This document shows positions 17,241-20,487 of a stretch of 20,487 nt of DNA, piece by piece. The notes beneath the pieces were generated by a model. That model was not told where the DNA came from. It was given only the letters and a program-made list of their open reading frames with translations, and made no database searches. Within the stretch, counting starts at the first letter, position 1, and each line of letters begins with the position of its first letter. The stretch is from Plantago elongata (Eukaryota; Streptophyta; Magnoliopsida; Lamiales; Plantaginaceae), in assembly GCA_036897095.1 (NCBI GenBank), contig JAYMSP010003249.1, forward strand, positions 1-20,487, written 5' to 3'. A program made the position numbers and the translations under genes.

Positions 17241-17965
17241 ACTATTCTTACAGAACTCGATATGATGTACGAAAACAGAGCACAAAACGACAGTTAGGGT
17301 TTAAATGAAAACATAGGACATATTACATAGAACATGGGTAGTATCGTTGAGAACATGGAACATATACGAAAAGAATATAGAAAAGTTATATACCTTATTT
17401 TTCAAATCTGAGTGCATCAATGTGGTCAAATTTTGAATGAAAACATCGTTTAGTTCATATGCCAGCATGAATACGCCTCTATAACGAAAAATTTACAGAA
17501 AAAAAACTTGATCAAAACCCCAGACCAGAGAAAAACTTAAAAAGAACGGAAATTATACAACAATAACTATAGCAAAATACTTACAAATAAGTTTTGAACA
17601 TATTTGAGCTTTAGACATCACAAGATTGCACCCCAGGGAAGATCAAAGAGATTAATGGTGAATTATCTCTCTTGAATTTGAGAAGACGTGAAAAGTGAAC
17701 GAAGAAAGCGGAAGAAACAGGAAGAAACCCAAATACTAAAACCGGGTAAGATAATAGAAGCCCGACCTACAAGATTTTAAGTGAGTTTACAGTGTTTGTG
17801 TTAAATTGCAATATAGTCCTGTCTCTAGATAAATTATCTAGAGAGACTATGTAAGTACAAATTTGTATACTATGCCGTTAACATACTAAAAATAAATTAT
17901 ACACTTTTAAATTATTTTTTCCTTGATTTTTGTAAATGAAACTCAATAAAATTCAAACATGCACC

Positions 17966-18130
17966 ATCGGTTGTTGATTGAAGTGGTAAGGGGCTTTAAT
18001 TCACTTAAGCAAAGATATCGGGTTCGAACATTGTGGATGTAAAAAACACCGTTAGAAGAGTTGCTTCCTATAAAAAGGCCCGGAAGATCTCGGTTGGATT
18101 AGTTACATGAGGTCATCCACATACATTTCA
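17966..18130 (+). mobile_element. tRNA-derived SINE-like unit
   Basis: GTTGATTGAAGTGGTAAGGGG (box-A-like, about 17972-17992) is followed about 30 bases later by GATATCGGGTTCGAAC (box B, about 18013-18028), the tRNA-type pol III promoter pair. The body continues with ATGTAAAAAACACCGTTAGA, TCCTATAAAAAGGCCCGG and GGATTAGTTACATGAGGTC, a head-body layout like plant SINEs. There is no tRNA cloverleaf, so it is not a functional tRNA gene. Target duplications and a clear tail were not found, and the 3' limit is approximate. Confidence 0.5.
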
Positions 18131-18231
18131 GCCTGAACTGGATACGTCCACTATAAATCAGCACCTTCATTTGACTGCACATAAAAGGACTGCTCAATGT
18201 CCAAGATAACCTCCCTCAAGCTTGAACCCTT

Positions 18232-18456
18232 CTAGCCAATCTCTTTGTGCATGACCTCAATGAGCTTGAGCCTTGCAAAGATATCAGCCACCTTCACCTT
18301 TGGGCCAAAGATGAAGCCTTGCTGCTGACAAAAGGCTTTGAGGTTGGTCAGCTTCTGAGCAAGAGTGGGGTGGTGGAAGAGGATCCCATGCTCATCTTCA
18401 TACCTAATACCATTGGTAATGTTCCACTCCAACCTTTCTTGTAGTAGTGCTTCCAT
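18232..18456 (-). CDS. Short ORF of unknown function (74 codons), possibly a broken gene
   Basis: The ATG at 18454-18456 sits in a favourable plant context (CAGCAAATGG) after an A-rich leader (AACAACAAAAAATCACAGCA). The protein begins MEALLQERLEWNITNGIRYE and includes HHPTLAQKLTNLKAFCQQQG and VADIFARLKLIEVMHKEIG; it is mostly helical in character, without membrane segments or a motif I know. After the TAG stop the same frame continues for 30 codons (KGSSLREVILDIEQSFYVQS and on) to another stop, then about 18 more, so the stop may be a nonsense mutation in a longer frame. The 73 bp tandem duplication lies in its presumed promoter/leader. The plus-strand frame over the same DNA is a shadow. Confidence 0.35.
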   Translation of the reverse strand: MEALLQERLEWNITNGIRYEDEHGILFHHPTLAQKLTNLKAFCQQQGFIFGPKVKVADIFARLKLIEVMHKEIG

Positions 18457-18527
18457 TTGCTGTGATTTTTTGTTGTTAATTAGTTTAATGATTAAGAGAG
18501 CAGTGTGTTTATGTGGTAAATTTAGGA

Positions 18528-18666
18528 GTATTTGTAGGTAAATTTTGGGTAGTTGATAGGGTTGAGAAGTTATTACTGCATGGAGAAATAAATTGAGGAT
18601 GTATTTGTAGGTAAATTTTGGGTAGTTGATAGGGTTGAGAAGTTATTACTGCATGGAGAAGTAAAT
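18528..18666. repeat. Tandem duplication, 73 bp period
   Basis: 18528-18600 and 18601-18666 are identical over the first 60 bases (starting GTATTTGTAGGTAAATTTTG) and differ by a single base in the next six before diverging. Such high identity points to a recent duplication. It lies 72 bases upstream of the minus-strand ORF starting at 18456. Confidence 0.95.
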
Positions 18667-18669
18667 GAA

Positions 18670-19237
18670 TGTTGTTAGTGGTCATTAAGAGGGCTGAATT
18701 GGAGCTTGAATTGGATTGGTTAAGTGAATTTGAGGGGTTGAATTCAATTTTTTTACTCTCGGTCTTGTGTTTTTTGTATTTAGCCGAGGGTAATGGATTT
18801 TGGTGGGTGACTGTGTAGTTAATTTGCTGATGAAGAATTTATAAAAAGATCAAAAATAAATATGCTGAAGAATAACTAATTACAACATAAGAAATACATG
18901 TAAATTGAAAATTTGAGATGCCATAAGTGAATTTTCAGATTTTAGGACTGCACACAATATTTAATGGCACATACACACTTATACTTATATTTGTGACTTG
19001 TAGTAATTAATATTGAAGTGAAAAACATAATTTCAATCTGCAAAATAAGTATCATGGAGAAATCATCTGGAAATTCATAAATAGAGTTCTTACAACTGAA
19101 ATGAAATTTGTAGGCATGTGAAATCCTGAAAATTACACCAAAAGCATAGGTTCATAATTAACTAAATAATCCCATAACTCAGTTACCACAAAATCAAAAT
19201 GTGAACTGAAAATGACAAAAAGTTGCAGGATACAAAT
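18670..19237. other. AT-rich spacer downstream of the MULE transposase
   Basis: No coding signal. TTACTCTCGG (about 18755) and CCGAGGGTAA (about 18783) form a short imperfect inverted pair. No convincing terminal inverted repeat of the MULE was found here, although its 3' end should lie in or left of this stretch. Confidence 0.5.
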
Positions 19238-19537
19238 TCAGTTCTTCTTGTTAGCTTTTGGAACCTTCTTCTTTTTCTTGTTTAGTTCTTCCACAGCTGA
19301 CCCCAAATTCTTCAAAGACGCATATTTCTTCTCACCACTCACAAATGCAAGATCAAGACCAACTTCTCTTTGTGACTGAGCAACATCTTGAGCAACAAAA
19401 CCTGAAACATTTGTGCCATGAGCTTGAGAAAGTCTAGAAAATGCAGCTTTTCCCATTAGAAGTTGTTGATGATTGCTTGGTCCTTCCACATATTCTCTTT
19501 AGGACTCTGATTGTTGTGTTCCTATAGGAGCATCTGC

Positions 19538-19629
19538 CTGCACAACAAAAATTTTACAACACCACACTTAAAACTGCAAGTATATCAAAACTAACTAGAA
19601 ATTGTTTAAACAAAAATCTAAATTAATAC
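19538..19629 (-). other. Intron of the MULE transposase (92 bp)
   Basis: On the minus strand, GTTCAG|GTATTAATTT is the donor and TTTTTGTTGTGCAG|GCAGAT the acceptor, with a T-rich tract. Removing it joins EETEVQ to ADAPIG in phase 0. Confidence 0.65.
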
Positions 19630-19692
19630 CTGAACTTCTGTTTCTTCAGGTGTTTCAAGAGTGAAGTCTAGTATTGTTTTTCCAGGTTTAGG

Positions 19693-19773
19693 CTGAAAAA
19701 AAAAACACAAAACATTTACACAAAATTGCAACATATGACAAAAAAATGCAATAAAAATGCAATTAAATTGCAC
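19693..19773 (-). other. Intron of the MULE transposase (81 bp)
   Basis: On the minus strand, TATAAG|GTGCAATTTAATTG is the donor and TTTTTTTTTTCAG|CCTAAACC the acceptor. It is a multiple of three and has no stop, so it reads through as the hydrophobic run CIFIAFFCHMLQFC, which is out of character with the hydrophilic protein on both sides; this supports it being an intron. Confidence 0.7.
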
Positions 19774-20487
19774 CTTATATTTGTTTCTCTTCTTAGATAT
19801 AATCTGAGCTAGTGTTGGAGAAGAATCACCACTACTATTACCACCTCCTACATCTGCAGTACCACCAGTTGGAGGAATATCATCATGAGGTCCATCCCTC
19901 ATGAGTTCTTCATAGTCAACAGCCTCATCATCTGACCCAATACCAAGTTCATCTCTAATTCTCATCTTGCAATATATGTAGTTATGTCCTTCTTCACCAC
20001 AGTAACTACAATGAATTGCAGTTTGATTTCTCTTGCTTCTCCATGATTTCCTACCCTTCTTATTCTTCTCTTTAGGTTCATCCTCACCCTTTCTTCTAGT
20101 TGTTTGGGGCCTACCCTTCTTCTTCAATTTTCTAGGTGGCAATGGGGGAATGAAAAATGTATCACCCCACAACTATTGATGATTAATCCCATATATAGTT
20201 CCAGCATATACTTGCTTGTACACCTCCACACTATCACAAGTGTTCACAAAATCATTGTAGTCTAGTTTGCATTGACTAATTGCAGAAAGAGCATGCTTGC
20301 ATGAGATACCACTTAGTTGCCACCTCCTACAACTACAAGTATATGCCTCAAGATCCACATTGTATTGGGAACCATCAAAGCGGGCGCCAAGTATCTCCAA
20401 ATTAGTTGCATCAGATTTCCTGGAAATGCAGTCCCTCACCTTATTCATGTTCTTGTTTATTTTTGCTCTAGGTTTAGGACACCATGG

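Larger units (their letters stand above)
14469..17847. mobile_element. ~3.4 kb element with long diverged inverted arms and CATGTTCTC/CATGATCTCA-rich interior
   Basis: The left arm (about 14469-15290) and right arm (about 17847-17290) are inverted relatives. The best-matched block, 15139-15285 against the reverse complement of 17305-17445, shares ACTCAGAT(C/T)TGAAAAA, CGTATATGTTCCATGTTCTC and AATATGTCCTATGTTTTCA. Farther out, both arms have a pyrimidine-rich CTTTCTTCT/CTTCCGCTTTCTTC stretch, a CACCATT block and TGCAATCTT. The outer ends are palindromic (GTGTCCTAAGAGACAC on the left; GTCTCTAGATAAATTATC on the right), like the nearby MITE. The interior lacks an intact transposase. A non-autonomous Mutator-like or foldback element is the likeliest class. 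The exact target duplication was not resolved. Confidence 0.6.
19238..20487 (-). pseudogene. MuDR-type (MULE) transposase, C-terminal part, two in-frame stops
   Basis: The minus strand enters at the window edge and reads through the SWIM zinc finger (YTCSCRRWQLSGISCKHALS, CxCxnCxH) and QVYAGTIYGINHQ. TAG (20173-20175) follows where related proteins continue into LWGDTFFIPPLPPRKLKKKG; then a basic region, a zinc knuckle (CSYCGEEGHNYIYC) and an acidic DDEAVDYEEL stretch. Two GT-AG introns in phase 0 follow (19693-19773 and 19538-19629). The last exon reads ADAPIGTQQSES, then TAA (19499-19501), yet remains open in frame for 86 more codons to a lysine-rich end (KKKKKVPKANKKN). SWIM and knuckle domains at the C-terminus are typical of MuDR transposases; the DDE core lies outside the window. 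Two otherwise clean nonsense codons suggest recent inactivation. Confidence 0.82.

Overview
The window looks like gene-poor, repeat-filled nuclear DNA of a flowering plant, probably a eudicot. The evidence is AT-rich non-coding sequence, plant Ty1/copia and Ty3/gypsy (Tat-like) retrotransposon relics, a MuDR-type transposase with short GT-AG introns, tRNA-derived SINE-like units and MITE-like palindromic termini. The GAGACGGTCTC-type element ends hint at Caryophyllales, but that is a weak inference. No bacterial, organellar, CRISPR or structural RNA gene signal was seen. No gene in the window is clearly intact.

Layout. 1-1245: AT-rich, with one ~180 bp repeat (related in inverted orientation to 10545-10695) and one exon-like stretch. 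1246 to ~5520, minus strand: a decayed Ty1/copia (Tork/TNT1-like) element with its 3' LTR, polypurine tract, RNase H, RT, integrase and gag-protease in the expected order; the 5' LTR and primer-binding site are missing. ~5545-6070, minus strand: coding-like sequence of unknown retroelement or gene origin abutting the broken copia end. 6100-6550: AT-rich with a perfect 34 bp direct repeat. ~6555-10335, plus strand: a heavily mutated Ty3/gypsy relic (protease, RT, RNase H, second RNase H, integrase). It carries two nested insertions, a SINE-like unit bounded by 12 bp duplications (7105-7211) and a ~400 bp insert (8064-8465).

10340-13440: AT-rich, including a candidate non-autonomous Helitron (11479-12387, minus orientation) with an internal 95 bp tandem repeat, followed by terminal-exon-like gene fragments on the minus strand. 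13440-14160: a nested foldback structure and a ~239 bp MITE. 14469 to ~17847: a ~3.4 kb element with long diverged terminal inverted repeats whose interior is built largely of degenerate CATGTTCTC / CATGATCTCA units. This is the least familiar structure in the window. 17966-18130: a second tRNA-derived SINE-like unit.

18180-18670: a short minus-strand reading frame of unknown function with a nearly identical 73 bp tandem duplication upstream of it. 19238-20487, minus strand: the 3' part of a MuDR-family transposase (SWIM zinc finger, basic linker, zinc knuckle, acidic tail), with two introns and two in-frame stop codons, running off the right edge.

The parts do not form a pathway. The window is a record of layered insertion and decay: several element types, each inactivated at identifiable catalytic residues or by loss of termini.
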